A DNA stretch of 64,000 nucleotides from contig CAMPDV010000954.1 in NCBI GenBank assembly GCA_946699065.1, positions 1-64,000 of the forward strand, written 5' to 3'. Made by a program: the position numbers and the translations under genes. This stretch comes from Loxodes magnus. Its lineage: Eukaryota > Ciliophora > Karyorelictea > Loxodida > Loxodidae. Below the pieces are notes generated by a model that saw only the letters and a program-made list of their open reading frames with translations, did not search any database and was not told the origin of the DNA. Shown here piece by piece: positions 26,925 to 39,760 of the stretch (the first letter of the stretch is position 1; each line of letters begins with the position of its first letter).

Positions 26925-29435
26925 ATGATATCCATCGATTAAGATTTCATTATCTAAAGTTAGAAATTGGAGAAGGAGTAAGAAATAGATAGAGGAAGTT
27001 TTGGCGTTGTTTACAAGGGAAAGTGATAAGGAGGTATAAATGTTGCAATAAAAGAGTTTTTCATTGCGAATTCTACAAGTAATTAGTTTCTAAAAGAGTT
27101 ACAGACATTAAAAATGCTAAGACATCCAAATGTTATTTTGCTATATGGTTATTGTCCTTCTCCTTTGAGCTTGGTAATGGAATTAATGACTCAATCATTA
27201 TTCGATTACTTACATAGTAAGGAAGAGATACCATGAAGACTAAGATACAAGATAAGTTTAAATATAGTTTAAGGTCTCTAGTATATTCATAAACTAAATG
27301 TCATTCATAGAGATTTGAAAAGCAATAACATTTTATTAGATAACTAGTCTAAGGCTAAAATTTCAGATTTTGGTATGGCATATGTAAAAAAGGAATCTAA
27401 ATCACTAAGTTAAGTGTAGCAAGGAGGTGCAATTCGTTGGAAGGCTCCTGAGTTATTAGTAACTGTACCTGAATATAGTGAAAAGTCAGATATATATGCT
27501 TTGGGTATAATCTTTTGGGAGATTGTAGTTAGAAAAGTACCATTTGAAGCAGCAGATAGTTATGTTGTGATAAATGAAGTAAAAAATGGGAAGAGATTGA
27601 AAATACCTGAAGATTGTCCCTAGTAATTTGCAAAGCTAATAATTGGATGTTGACAATAAGAGCCAAAAAATAGATTAGAGTTAGAATTTATAACGAAGTA
27701 ACTGAATAAATAAATATAAGAAGATAGCAAAGAGCCAGAAAAAAAGATTCGATAGCTACAAATTATTAAATTCTTAAAAGGAATATTGCTAGCCTTGAAG
27801 AATAAAAACTAAGTTAATAAAATTAAACAGTGGAGTAGACGCTTATTAATCACCAATAAGATTAAATCATTAGTTTTGCAGCAGATTAATAGATAAAGTA
27901 GTTTTTAATCAATTTTAAGAATTAATAAATAAATGTTAAATGAGTGAAAGAAAGTTTACTAAATAAGGAGGGCTTAATAGTATAAACAGACATAGCTTTA
28001 TAATTAGGCATAGTGAAGGATTAAGTAATAGAATAAAAGTTGCTAGAAGTAGTTTATTTATCGAAGACTAGTGATGAGATAGATTAAGCATCAGCTAACG
28101 CGATTACAATGTTAAATTACATAAATTTTAAGTTTATAAACATGAATTTAAGAGGGATAAATATATAAGGGGCAGATTTAAGTAATTCTTTTTTGAAATT
28201 TTGTGATTTTAGTTATACAAATATGTAAGGTGTCAATCTAAGAAATGCGAAAATTTCTAAATGTAATTTTTACAATGCAAACATGGCAAACATATCACTG
28301 GGAAAAAATAACATATTGTAGGGGCATACACTTCCTGTTCTATCTGTAGTAATATCAAGTGATTTGAAATGAATTGTTTCTGGAAGTGCAGATAAAACGA
28401 TAAAAATATACAATTTTTAAACTGGTTTGATAATGAACACTTTGTAGGGACATGCAAATGCAATCTGATCTGTAGCAATATCAAGTGATTTGAAATGAAT
28501 TGTTTCTGGAAGTTCTGATAATACAATTAAGATTTGGGACTTTATTAGTGGTTAGTTAAAAAATACTTTGTAAGGACATACGAATTATGTAAATTCTGTA
28601 GCGATATCAAGTGACACTGATAATACAAATATATAATATCAGGCTCTACTGATAATACAATAAAGATATGGGACTTTAATAATGGTTAGTTGAAGAGTAC
28701 TTTGTACTTTGAAGGGACATACAAATACAATCTGATCTGCAGTGATATCAAATGACAGCAACTATATAGTATCAGGTTCTACTGATAATACGATAAAGAT
28801 ATGGAATGTGCAAACTTATTAGTTAAAATATACTTTGAAGGAACATACTAATTCTGTGTTATCAGTAGCGATTTCAAATGACAGCAATTATATAATATCT
28901 GGAAGTTCTGATAATACGATAAAGATATGGGACTTTGACAGTGGTTAGTTGAAGAGTACTTTGCATGGACATATGAATTCTGTAAATTCTGTAGTGATTT
29001 CAACTGACTAAAAATGAATTATTTCTGGAAGTGATGATAAAACGTTAAAGATATGGAACTTCTAAACTGGCTAATGTGTTTATACTATGATAGGTCATAA
29101 AAAATTAGTGTGAACAGTTTTTATTTCGAAGGATAGCAAGTGGATAATATCAGGATCTGATGACCATGAAATAAGGAAGTGAGATATGTAGCATATATGA
29201 GCATTTACAACTTAAAACTAAGAAGAAAAGGTAAGTTCTATTAAATAATAAAGAATTTGGAGTTTAAAAAATTATATGGGAAGAACTAGTTGAAGGTATA
29301 AGCAAGTAGTTTTGAAAATATAGAGGCTAGTGAGAGTGATAAACAGGTATTGCTAAATAGCTGCGTAATATTTTGAAGGAAAGGAACTAATAAAAAGATA
29401 ATATATTATTACTAAAAGTAAAAAGCTAAAAATTA
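26925..29435 (+). pseudogene. second kinase-pentapeptide-WD40 copy, frameshifted
   Basis: Direct-repeat paralogue of the gene at 11416. ATG 26925, [28 protein letters not shown] and WKAPE are in one frame. The linker around 27740-27790 shifts frame: NIASLEEQK is out of phase with the start. In the WD40 region an insertion of about 8 nt (near 28620) shifts the frame, and a 7-nt duplication TACTTTG (near 28700) shifts it back, leaving one scrambled repeat. The pentapeptide block (GADLSNSFLKFCDFSYTNM) and the final ELIKR..KLKII end are still recognisable. An expressed kinase-only product is possible, but the full fusion protein cannot be made without frameshifting. Confidence 0.75.
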
Positions 29436-32400
29436 TATAATTATTAATAGTTTATAGTGGTATAACACATCAATATTTTAACCAATTCGAAGCTAAAATC
29501 TATAATTTCCTCCTTCTTTTCTTTCCTGAAAATAAATGTTTTTCATTTGATCTGAAAGCTTTTAAGATTCTTAAAGCAAATAAAAGGGGAAATTAAATTA
29601 ATTAACATAATAGCCTAAGTAATATTACCAAGAGGAATTTTAGTATTTTTAAATTTAATTTAAAAAAGCTAGAAAACTTAAGTCTTAAGAAGAGTTATTA
29701 TTCCTATTTGGCTTTTCTTGGATTATACTTTTAAATTATTAAAGGATATACTAAATCAGCTTTATATTAGTCCCAGTTAATTAAGCCCAATTTATAAAAT
29801 CAAATTACTTCTTTATCTAAATTAAAAAATTAAAGAAACTTATCTTTTTCTTGTAGAGATATATCCTCCTATCTACATGAAATGCTAGTGGATTCTATCA
29901 TTTCATAAGTTTTAATCCTTTTATATTTTAGTATAGCTAAGCTTCATAATAACGTTTAAATATATCTCTCAGGACCAAATATAATTATTTAGTTTTATAA
30001 ATTCTCCCTTAATCATCAAAATGAAATATTCGCTTGCATCAGAAGTATAAATATTTTTCAGTTGATGAGAGATTATCTTAACTAAAAGACTATTAAGGTA
30101 GATAATTTTTTTTGGAACACGGGATCAACCAATTAATGCCTATTTGCTGGAAGATTCCTTTATTTTATTAGCTATCCAAACTTTATTTTCTAAGCATAAC
30201 TTTAAAATGGTGGAATCAAATTAACTTTTATGGGAAAATATCTAAAAGTCTCAGTGAAGAATACTTAACCTTTCTAAATTTTCCTTTTTAATAGAGAAGT
30301 AAACAAATTAAATCAGGTAAGTTATTAAAGGATATAAAATAAAGAAAAAATCAGATTTATAGCAATATCTTCTACTAAAGCAAGGAGATCTAGCGACCAA
30401 AAAAAAGGAAAGCTTCATAATTTCCTTTTTAAATCGCTTACAGTGATAAAAAAAGAAGAACTGGAATTATTTTATAATATAATATTAAAATAGTTGAATC
30501 TAAACTCTCCCTTATAAGTATAGCTAGAATTGTTTAGAAATTTAATCTTTAAATTAAATAAAAAATAACTTTTGCTAACTGGGACTTGCAACTCTTTTAT
30601 CTATTAAGCTTTGATTAAATAATCACTTTTAATAAACAAAATAAATGAGCAATATAATAATTCAAATTAACGGGTATTTGATTCTGAATTGTTTGACTAT
30701 ATCTCTAAACATGGAGATACTCCTTGTGGATTTATATCTAAATTTTCAGTTAAATAAAGAAGCTTAGAAGCATTATTTAGTTTAAGCTTACCATTTTTAT
30801 AATTTATGTACAGTTCTTAATTATGGATTGCAATCTAAGGATTAAAGTAGAAATTTTAATTATCTAATGTAGATGGGAGCACTGCTAATAAAATTTGACT
30901 AATAGCTTTAAAATACATAAGAGAAATCTTTAAAAAATATAGTAATATAGGCATTTTAAAAAGAAGCAAGCAATGCTTATTATAATGCGAAATGCTAGTA
31001 TATTATTTATTATAGGTTTGCTTTCTAGCTATTTATTTGATTTAGAAACAAATCTCATCTTATATTATTAAAGTTTATTCTTATTGAAATGCTTTTTTCT
31101 TAATAAATCCTTCATTACATGATATTATAATAAGACTCTTTTACAGTTTTAACTTAGAATTATTTTATATTCTTTTGACTGTATTTTAACTCAAGCTTAA
31201 GTTAAACAATAAAGTTAAATATTTTAAGTGAAGTAGCTGATCTATCAAGATTAAACGGAAATTAGCAAGTTATTAAACCCTTTGAATTTTATTTCAGGGG
31301 AGTGTATTTCTGATCCTAAGCTTTTATTCAGGAAGAGTTTGATTTGTAAGTTTAAAAAGATGTTTATTTCCATATAGTCAAAGAAGATGTTCGTTAATCA
31401 CTATTCTTATTTATATAGAACCAAATATATAAAATTTAAAGAAAAAAAGCTGTTTCTTATGTATAATTTTATAATGAAAGCAATGAAAACAATTGAACTA
31501 GGAGAAAACAAATGAAGGTACTTAATCAATTAATTGCTTTAGATACTGTAAGATAAGAAACTGTAAGATTGGATGCTTTATAAGAGATGTACATGTCTCA
31601 TTTAAAGAAACAGGTTCAGGGTATAAATTTTTTAAGTTTCTAATTAAAAGAAGAAATTCCATCAAAATTATAAAATACTCTTTGCTTTTCATTCTCCAAT
31701 TTATCAGATACAGAAATAAAAACTTTAAAAAGTTGCTTTGTACTAAATTAAATTAACAGAAAATTCAGATTCATTTTATTATCAAGATTATTAGAATCAA
31801 AGCGAAACTAATTGAAAAACAAAGAAGCTTTAAGTAGCACCTTTATAATGATTTTAGAGTTTTAAAATTATAAAGGTATATTTATATGAACATTTATCAA
31901 TTGCATACATTATAGAGAATAAATATATGATAAAGCTGAAATTAATTAATAATAAGTCACTATATTCTTCTGGTTTAATACAAGCTGAATTTTTTTATTT
32001 ATTTCATATGATTTAATATACTAAACACATAAGGCATTTTAGTTTATAACTTAAGTGTATAAAATTAGTATATCTATATTAAGATATGAAATAGTAATTT
32101 TTTATATAGTATCTTAAAAAGAAAATTTATCCTTTCCATACTAATAAATATCATAATTTTATGAATTTAGAAATAAATAAAAAGTGTATGAATATTAAAT
32201 AAAAAGGAGAAAACATAAAACTAAAATGTTTGCCAGAAATAAGAAATTCCAAAACTTTGCAAAAATAGAAAAAAAATAAAAAACTAATGAATAAAATAAA
32301 AAGCATACTGCTAACTTTAAAGAGTTAAAGTAGTCTTATATGTTTAAAAAGCTAATATTCATTAATACTTTTTAAGAAGAATTAAGGAATTTATTCTTTT

Positions 32401-33599
32401 TAAGATACTTTGATTGAAAATATTTAAGTTTAAATGTATAATGGTAAAGAGATTTAGTATTATACACTTATTTCTTAAAGTTTATTTATCATAAAAAATA
32501 AAGAAAATAGATTTTAAGCTAAATAGATAAGATTAAGATATATTATTTTATTATTTTTCTAAGAATTTGCTTTTTGAATAATTCTTCTCGTTATGATCAC
32601 TAAAAATCCTAAATTTAATTAATGAAAATATCTTATAAAGAAGATGTTTTTGATTATAGTGCTAATATTTATATTTTAAGCTTTATTTACTAAAAACTAA
32701 ATTTTAAGTATAAACTAAAATAGATTAAATGAGTCTAAATATCTAAAGACATTCTTATCTAAAAAATGTTTGCATAAGCTTATTAATCTACAAGAATGCT
32801 TCTAATATTATAAAATTAAGCATTGAAAGCATTTTATTATAGAACTGCTTTAAAGATTCATTTTAAGTATAAGGAAGAGTTATTTAAATAAATTAAAATA
32901 TAAATTTTATATTTGATATGTAAGCATTTTTTAAGTCTAGAGACTTTGAAAGAAGCAAAATGCAATTATATATTAAGAAAAAATAGAGAGAATAAGCATT
33001 TTATTTAGATAGTTTAAATCTTAATAAATTTAGTTAAAATTATTATGTTTCTATCTAATATCCTCATAGCACATAATAGTTCACTTAAATAAGTAGTTTA
33101 TCCTTTAAGAAAATATATTGTAAAATGAAAAATTTTTAATTTAGAATCTTTGAAGTTGTAAACGTTATAATTTTTATGTGCTTATTGCTATTTTTCTTAT
33201 TATTTAAATCTATTTCTAAAGATTTATTAAATTAGCGCTTTTATTATTTAGAAAAAATTTAAAGATAAAAGAATAGGGAAGGGTTTGCTAGTATGATATA
33301 CTCTTTATTTAATTAGGCATTATATTATTTATTTTTGCATGTTTTAAATGGTTTATCGATGAAAGTGTTTATATCATATTAACTAAATATTTACTAATAG
33401 TTTAAAGAAAGATATTAACTTTATGTGATTCAATGTAAATTTATCATTATAATCATATAATGTTTTTCTATCTTTAATTTATTATATTTTTTATTTTAAA
33501 AGTGCTAATTAAAATATTATAAAAGAGATAAATTTACATACCTTTTAGATTTTCCTCTTAAATTCTATATTTAAGATTTAAATTTCTTTAAGTTTAACA
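29436..33599. other. long AT-rich stretch, no gene recognised
   Basis: No tRNA, repeat or known protein motif was found. A frame from ATG 31512 reads MKVLNQLIALDTVRQETVRL and on for over 100 residues with a fairly protein-like composition. I cannot match it to a family, and open frames are expected by chance here. Confidence 0.35.
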
Positions 33600-33670
33600 G
33601 CATTAGTGGTCTAGTGGTAGAATACTTCGTTGCCATCGAAGTGACCCGGGTTCGATTCCCGGCTGATGCA
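33600..33670 (+). tRNA. tRNA-Gly (anticodon GCC)
   Basis: A 71-nt cloverleaf. The acceptor GCATTAG/CTGATGC is followed by discriminator A. The D arm contains GTCTAGTGGTAGAAT (A-box). The anticodon stem CTTCG/CGAAG closes loop TTGCCAT, giving GCC. The T arm CCGGG/CCCGG closes loop TTCGATT (B-box GGTTCGATTCC). No intron. A short T-run follows two bases after the end and may terminate Pol III. Confidence 0.96.
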
Positions 33671-34033
33671 CTTTTATAATTCCTTAAATAAATTTTTTAT
33701 TAAATGCAACATCTTTTTGTATTATATATCTATAAGCTTTAGCATCTAAAGTTTAATTTTTTAGAATTTAAGTTTAAATTTTAAAATAAAGTTGTTATCA
33801 ATTTTTTTATTCTAATCCTCTTAATAACCCAGTTTAACTTTTTTATCCTTTTTATTCATCTCAATACTTTTTAATTGTGCCTTGAAAAGATTTATTAATT
33901 TTATTTAGAAAATACTTTTAAAATGGCATTAAAAAATTGAAGCTAGATAATTAGAAAAATAAAAGAGAAGCTAAAAGGTATTAAAATCAAATTTAGCTTT
34001 TTATTTATTAATTATAGATATTTATATTTTTAA

Positions 34034-34392
34034 AACCGCCATAGTTGTTCGAAGGTGAACAACAAGGTCATCTTCATCAGAGGTTGGGGAAGTTAAGTAC
34101 CCATAATTGACACATGTCGTCCTCTGCTTTGGTGATGCAATGAGACACAATCCTGCCATGTCCTTGGACCTCCAGCAAGTATTAAAGATTACGATTATTC
34201 TAAAATTATATCAGTATTGAACATTTTTATCAGTACTGAATAATTATACCAGTATTGAACAAGGTTTATCAGTATCTGATAATTTTATCAGTAATAAACA
34301 TTCTTGTCAATATGAAACATTTTTTTTAGAGAGCTGCGCACCAACGAGAGTGCTACGCGCTCTATAATCAAATTTATTTATTTATTTATTTT
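34034..34392 (+). repeat. SINE-like element, family B, copy 1
   Basis: The body starts near CCGCCATAGTTGTTCG with a perfect GTTGTTC gaaggt GAACAAC hairpin. A core then has the long-range stem CAGAGG (34078-34083)/CCTCTG (34121-34126) enclosing GGGGAAGTTAAGTACCC. A degenerate TATCAGTATTGAACA tandem repeat follows at about 34205-34325. The element ends in the hairpin at 34330-34363 and an ATTT tail (34369-34392). Copies 2 and 3 are at 39440 and 58900. The core resembles the central part of 5S rRNA (CATCAGA..GAAGTTAAG), which suggests an internal Pol III promoter; that is tentative. Confidence 0.75.
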
Positions 34393-34939
34393 ATAAAATA
34401 ATGCTGCCAATTTAATAATATTTAGTATACTAAAAAAACATTAAGCACACATCTTTTCTTATTGAGGACAATTGCCATTAAAATTATTATAGCTCAAAAT
34501 TTACTAAGCTTTTTACAATTTAATTACAAGTATTTATTCTTTCTAACTTAGCTAATTCTGACTGTTGTATTTTCTAAACTTAGATTATAAAATATGTTTA
34601 TAAAATAATGAAATAGCTTCTATTTTTATTATTATGGAAATATCTATTTTACTATTTTCATTTTTCATTTTATTTCTTAATCTAGATAAGATTGGCTGAA
34701 ATTCTTGAAATAAGGGAACATAATTAAATCTTAAAATTAAAGTTTCAATGTAATATAATAAATTTATTGATTTCAACACTAAGACCCTCTTAGTTAATAG
34801 ATTTAATTTAAATTAAGAGAAGCTTTAATGAAACTTTTTTCTTAAACATAACTATTAAACAAATTTAAAAGCTTAGAATTAATTAATATTAGTGAAGGCA
34901 ATCATCATAGTTATTTAGTTATCATTGGGTTTTTAATAA
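34393..34939. other. AT-rich spacer
   Basis: No gene seen between the SINE-like element and the broken end of the inverted pseudogene. Confidence 0.4.
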
Positions 34940-37690
34940 TCATTCAAGTTGTGAGCTTCGTTCTCTTCAAAATCACTTCATTTAATTTCTACTTAATTTT
35001 CAGCTGATAAATAAAAGCAAGAACCTTATTTAGCATAGCTTTTTTGTATTTTTAAATATGAAATTGATAGAATGCTAGCTTCTTAGTAAATTAAGCCTCC
35101 ACTATCTTCAGCATAATTTTTATTACTTTAAATATTTTCTATATCAATTCTTGAATTTATAGCATAAACAAATGCTCCTTTGACTGCTGTATTATTGAAC
35201 ACCTAAATTTCTAATATAGTAACTTAGCTTTATTCTATAAATAGACTTCCAGATTCAGTCGCTTTGTTATATTAAATTTCTATTTTTTAAATATCTAAAG
35301 ACAAGGATTTTAAATAGCCAACACTTCCTTGCTAAGCTGTATTATATTGGAATGAACTATTTACTAATTTTGTTAATTATTAATTCATTTAGCTTTCAAA
35401 GTAGAAGACTCCTCCTTGTTATGCTTCATTATTATTATAAATATTATTTTCCAATATCTAAATTTGTGAATCTTGCGAATATATAAAACCTCCTCTTCCA
35501 AAGCTAGCTTGATTACTTTAAGCACTTATATTTACTATTCTGTTTACAAAAGAAGATTCCAAATTAATTGCTCCACCTCTTTGCTATGCAGTATTGTTAT
35601 CAAATTAACCATTTTTTATTTCTTATATGGCTGCTTTTTAAGCAGAAAATAAAGCTCCACCACTATCGTAAGCCTTATTTCATCCAAAAAAATTGTTTTA
35701 AATTAGATTGATTTATGAATCATCTATATAAAAAGAACCTCTATTATTGGCATCATTTTTTATAAACTAGTTATTTTCTATTTTTGTCTTCTCTATAAGA
35801 TAAAATACTCCTCCTTGCTATTTAGCAACATTTTCAGAAAAAATATTCCTTTCTATTAGTGTGATTTCTAAATTCTATGTTGCCAATAATCCTTCTTTTG
35901 ATTGCTAGTCTATTCCTTAGTTTCTAATGGCTAGAACATAAGATATATTAGTCATCTTAGAATATAAAGATAAAAAAATAGCACTTCCTATTTATTATGT
36001 ACTGTTATTTGTAAAAGAGCAGTTAAATATTTAATCAATAGTTATCTAATCATAGCCATAAATTACACTTCCATTTTGTGCTTTATTTAGTTAAAATTTA
36101 TTATTTTAAACTAATTTTATTTCAGATTTTTCCAAATAAATGCAGCCTCCATTATTTGTTTCAGCACTGTTGTTATAAAATGTGTTATTTTCTAATGCTA
36201 CTCTAAATAAAGAATAAAGCTCCTCCTTTTTACTAAGCCTTATTATTATATAATAAATTATTTCCGATATAATCTGTTTTGGAATTTTGAACATACATAA
36301 AACCTCCATCTTTGAAAACTGAATTTCCCTTAGCTAATATATTTCTAATTTATTTAATGTATGAATATTATAAATATAAATCTCCTTAGTCACTGTTATT
36401 TTCCTCAAATTAACTATCTTAAACTGAAACTTATATTTATAAAATAACTATAAATAGATGCCCCTCATTAAGCATAGTTCTTTATAAATTAAATATTTGC
36501 TATTAAATTTATTTTCATATTTTGTAAATAAATTGCTCCTCCTTAGTAACTACATCAATTTTCTATAAACTAAACTATTTTCTATAATCTCACACTCTGA
36601 ATTCTCTAAGTATAAAGCACCTCCATTCTAAGCCCTGTTTCCAATAAACTTACAATTTGAGATATTAATTTTTGCTTATTTTGCATAAAGAACTCCTCCT
36701 CTTTAAGTTGCTGAATTATTTTGGAAAATATTTTCAACAAAGGATTAATTAGAAGCATCAGAGTATAAAACACCATATTTGCATTTGTTTTCTATAAATG
36801 ATGAATTTGATAATATCAAAGATGAATTATAGTAATATAACATGCTTTGCAATGACTTACTATACTCAAGTATAGAATTTCTTATTATCAAATTGCTTTA
36901 ACCACTAAAAAGTGTGGTTCCTAAAATACCTGATAGTTGGCTATTTAATATAGTTAAGCTTGAATTTATTATTTTCATAAAGTGACTTAGATCATTTAGA
37001 TTTTCGTATTCCTATTATTATTCTCATTTTTCTTCTTTTTCCTCTTCAATTAAGCTTGTATCTTCCTCTAAAAAATAAAGTCTACTACAAAGTCTCTTAA
37101 AATTGTATGGTTAATGATTAGACTAGATTAGCTCATTTGTATGAAGTTATGATATTGAAAATTGTCCTTAATATCAGATGCTTATGAAAATAAAGAAGGA
37201 ATTTTTTCTCCTAAGATAATGAGATTTTTGATTATGAACACATCATTCTATAGATTTATTATTAGACCAGGATATCATAATAAAATTACTGCTGTTTCGT
37301 TCTTCTAGTAGCACATCACTGATTCTTAATCATCTCCACATTCTTAATATGTTTGAATTGTAATTGTTTTAGAATCTTATCACTTAGATCCGCCTCTTAA
37401 AATATCACAAGATTCTTTGCTATAAACTTAATTTAAGCGATCAAGTTTATGATTATGAGGGGATATTAAAATTGATACTGGTTAATTTTGCTTTGATTAG
37501 TAAATAGCAGCTGATAAATCAGTAAAAGGATATTCCTTAGTTCCAGTTTATTCTGAAGCATTTAACTCTTAGAATATTTCAGGTGTAGTTACATATACTT
37601 ATTAAACTTGAGCTTTGGAAGCAGGAAAGAAGGTAAAAATAGTGTAAATAAAGATAAAGGATTAAAGGGATATCTCATTTAAACTATAAA
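34940..37690 (-). pseudogene. truncated inverted copy of the beta-helix surface protein
   Basis: The minus strand matches 44960-47710 of the intact gene, covering the signal peptide and about 900 residues of beta-helix repeats. It then stops abruptly near 34940, before the membrane domain. Compared with the intact start, one base is missing just after the ATG (ATGAGATATCC against ATGACCTTATCC), so the ATG is out of frame with the signal peptide. An 11-base deletion near 36200 shifts the frame again; the short ORF 36106-36309 is an artefact of it. Identity is patchy: nearly perfect over 34960-35560 and around 36050-36170, clearly lower elsewhere. It is a pseudogene or a donor of sequence for gene conversion. 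Confidence 0.85.
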
Positions 37691-39439
37691 GGTATAAAAA
37701 ATAAAGAGATTTTATTTATTTAATTAGTAACTAATAACTATTAACTTTAAAAAGAATTAGCAGTATTGTTAATTTGCTATAAGAGAAATATGCTTTGTAT
37801 AACTATTTTCTATTTATCAATAATAGAATACTTTATAGAAAACACTTAAAAAACAAAGATTAATTCTCAAAAGTTAATTTACATGAAAAGGCATAAGAGG
37901 TTATAAAAATTAAAGTAGAACTACTAGACTTTGTGATTTTGCGTATGTTAAGAAGAATTTTTAGTATTTTAGAAATAATCTAAATAAGAATTAGTAAATA
38001 AAAACATCTAGATAGCACTTCGATAGAAGTAGAATCAAGTTTATATTTACATTGCTATGCCTTCGATTGCTGAATAATTGAAAAATAAACTAAAGAAGCT
38101 TCAAAAATTTTTAATTTAGGAGTTTTAAAATTTAAGTTGGTATTAAATATCTTTAAAGAGTTTGCCCCTACTTAATTTTTTTTCTTTAGATATTAAGAAT
38201 TTTAAGCTTTGATGCTTTAAGTTTTAAGATTATGAAAAAAAGATATATAATTAAACTAACTTTGCTTCTAGTTATAAGGCTTTTTAAATTAATGATAAAT
38301 TAATTGTCTAAAAAGTTTTCCTTATAAATTTATAAGAGAAATTTCAAATTTAACTTTATAGCATTTGTTATAAAAACGATTCTAGTTTTGATTGAATTTT
38401 TACTGATAAAATTATAAATCTTTTGCTCTGCTGTGGTTTTAATTACCCTTGCTTTAATGGAATTAAGATTGTTATATATTCCTATTTAAATTTTATGAAA
38501 TTAGCATCACTTAATGACTTTGCTTGCTTCCTTATCTGTTATCCTTAGTACAGTAAAAAGCTAAAAATAAATCTTTCTTCATCAAGATTCCTTATATTCT
38601 ATAAGCGTAATAAATATTCCTTATTGCTTGATATTATCTTAATTTATCTCATCTTTCTATAAAAGGCTAACTTTAAAAATTAATTTAGAAAATAAAATGT
38701 TAATAATTAATAAATAAGTAAATTAATATCAATCATACATATATTAGATAGCATACACAGCTATACCAAAATTATTCTGCTTGTTTATTTTATAAAGAAA
38801 ATAGTCTCTCTTTTACGATTACATATTTGAGATCATAATCTATGCACATTTTGCTGTTTATTTATGTATTAATTTAAGTTTAAGAATAAATAAAAAAGTA
38901 CATTATTTCTATATTATACATCTAAGTCCTACACTTAAAATTAAAATAAGCTATTATCAACTTGATATATTTATCGTTTTTATTACACTTAATTATCAAT
39001 TTCAAACTTCTATTGCTATCTTTATTTTGAAAAATTAACATTATTTTAGTGACTTCTACTATATCAAAGCATATAAGGATTAAAAGTTATAAATGATAGC
39101 TCTATTTCTGGTATTTCAAAAAGATAAATCTGCTTTCTATCTCTAAAGTATTAGCAATAAATTTCCTTTACTTTAATAGCTAAGATAATATAAGCAATCT
39201 AAGTATATGATTTAGAATTTATTTCAATAAGATTTGAAATAATAATAAATTTAACTAAATAGTAGCTTTTATTAAAAATTAAGCCTTTTTATTGTTTAAA
39301 ACTTAACTTATGGTAAATAATATTCCTTTCATTAATCTTAGCCACTTAATACTAATATAAAGCAATTGATTATTTAAATAGTTTATTAATTTCCTAAAAA
39401 GCTTAAGAATTTTTATAAATAAATAATAAAGAAATCTAT
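37691..39439. other. AT-rich DNA, no gene recognised
   Basis: It starts with a short 5' flank shared with the intact beta-helix gene (TTTATACCTTTATAGTTTAAA). Nothing else is recognisable. Confidence 0.4.
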
Positions 39440-39760
39440 TATAATAATAATAATAATAAATTTTATTATAGAGCGCGTACCACTCTCGTTGGTGCGCAGC
39501 TCTTTAAAAAAATGTTTCATACTGACAAGAATGTTTTTACTGATAAAATTATCAGATACTGATAAAAATGTTCAATACTGATATAATTTTAGAATATTCG
39601 TAATTTTTAATACTTGCTGGAGGTCCAAGGACATGGCAGGATTTGTCTCATTGCATCACCAAAGCAGAGGACGACATGTGTCAATTATGGGTACTTAACT
39701 TCCCCAACCTCTGATGAAGACGACCTTGTTGTTCACCTTCGAACAACTATGGCGGTTTTA
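39440..39760 (-). repeat. SINE-like element, family B, copy 2
   Basis: Minus-strand copy of the 34034 element. It carries the same GTTGTTC/GAACAAC hairpin, core stem and 3' hairpin (39470-39503), but its tail is (TTA)n (39441-39465) instead of ATTT. The two copies are inverted relative to each other and bracket the beta-helix pseudogene. Body identity to copy 1 is high, with a shortened TATCAGTATTGAA repeat region. Confidence 0.75.

Noticed and set aside
26978-26992. A 15-nt GTAAG...TAG sequence in the kinase N-terminus that looks like a tiny heterotrich intron
   Set aside because: Removing it gives the wrong frame for the glycine loop. The uninterrupted frame from the ATG already reads into RGSFG in both copies, and copy 1 lacks the GT.
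34034-34200. A functional 5S rRNA gene
   Set aside because: Similarity to 5S is short and partial, the unit is repeated with a 3' hairpin and simple tail, and normal 5S terminal pairing is absent.
36106-36309. 67-codon minus-strand ORF
   Set aside because: It starts out of frame inside the beta-helix pseudogene and exists only because of its 11-base deletion.
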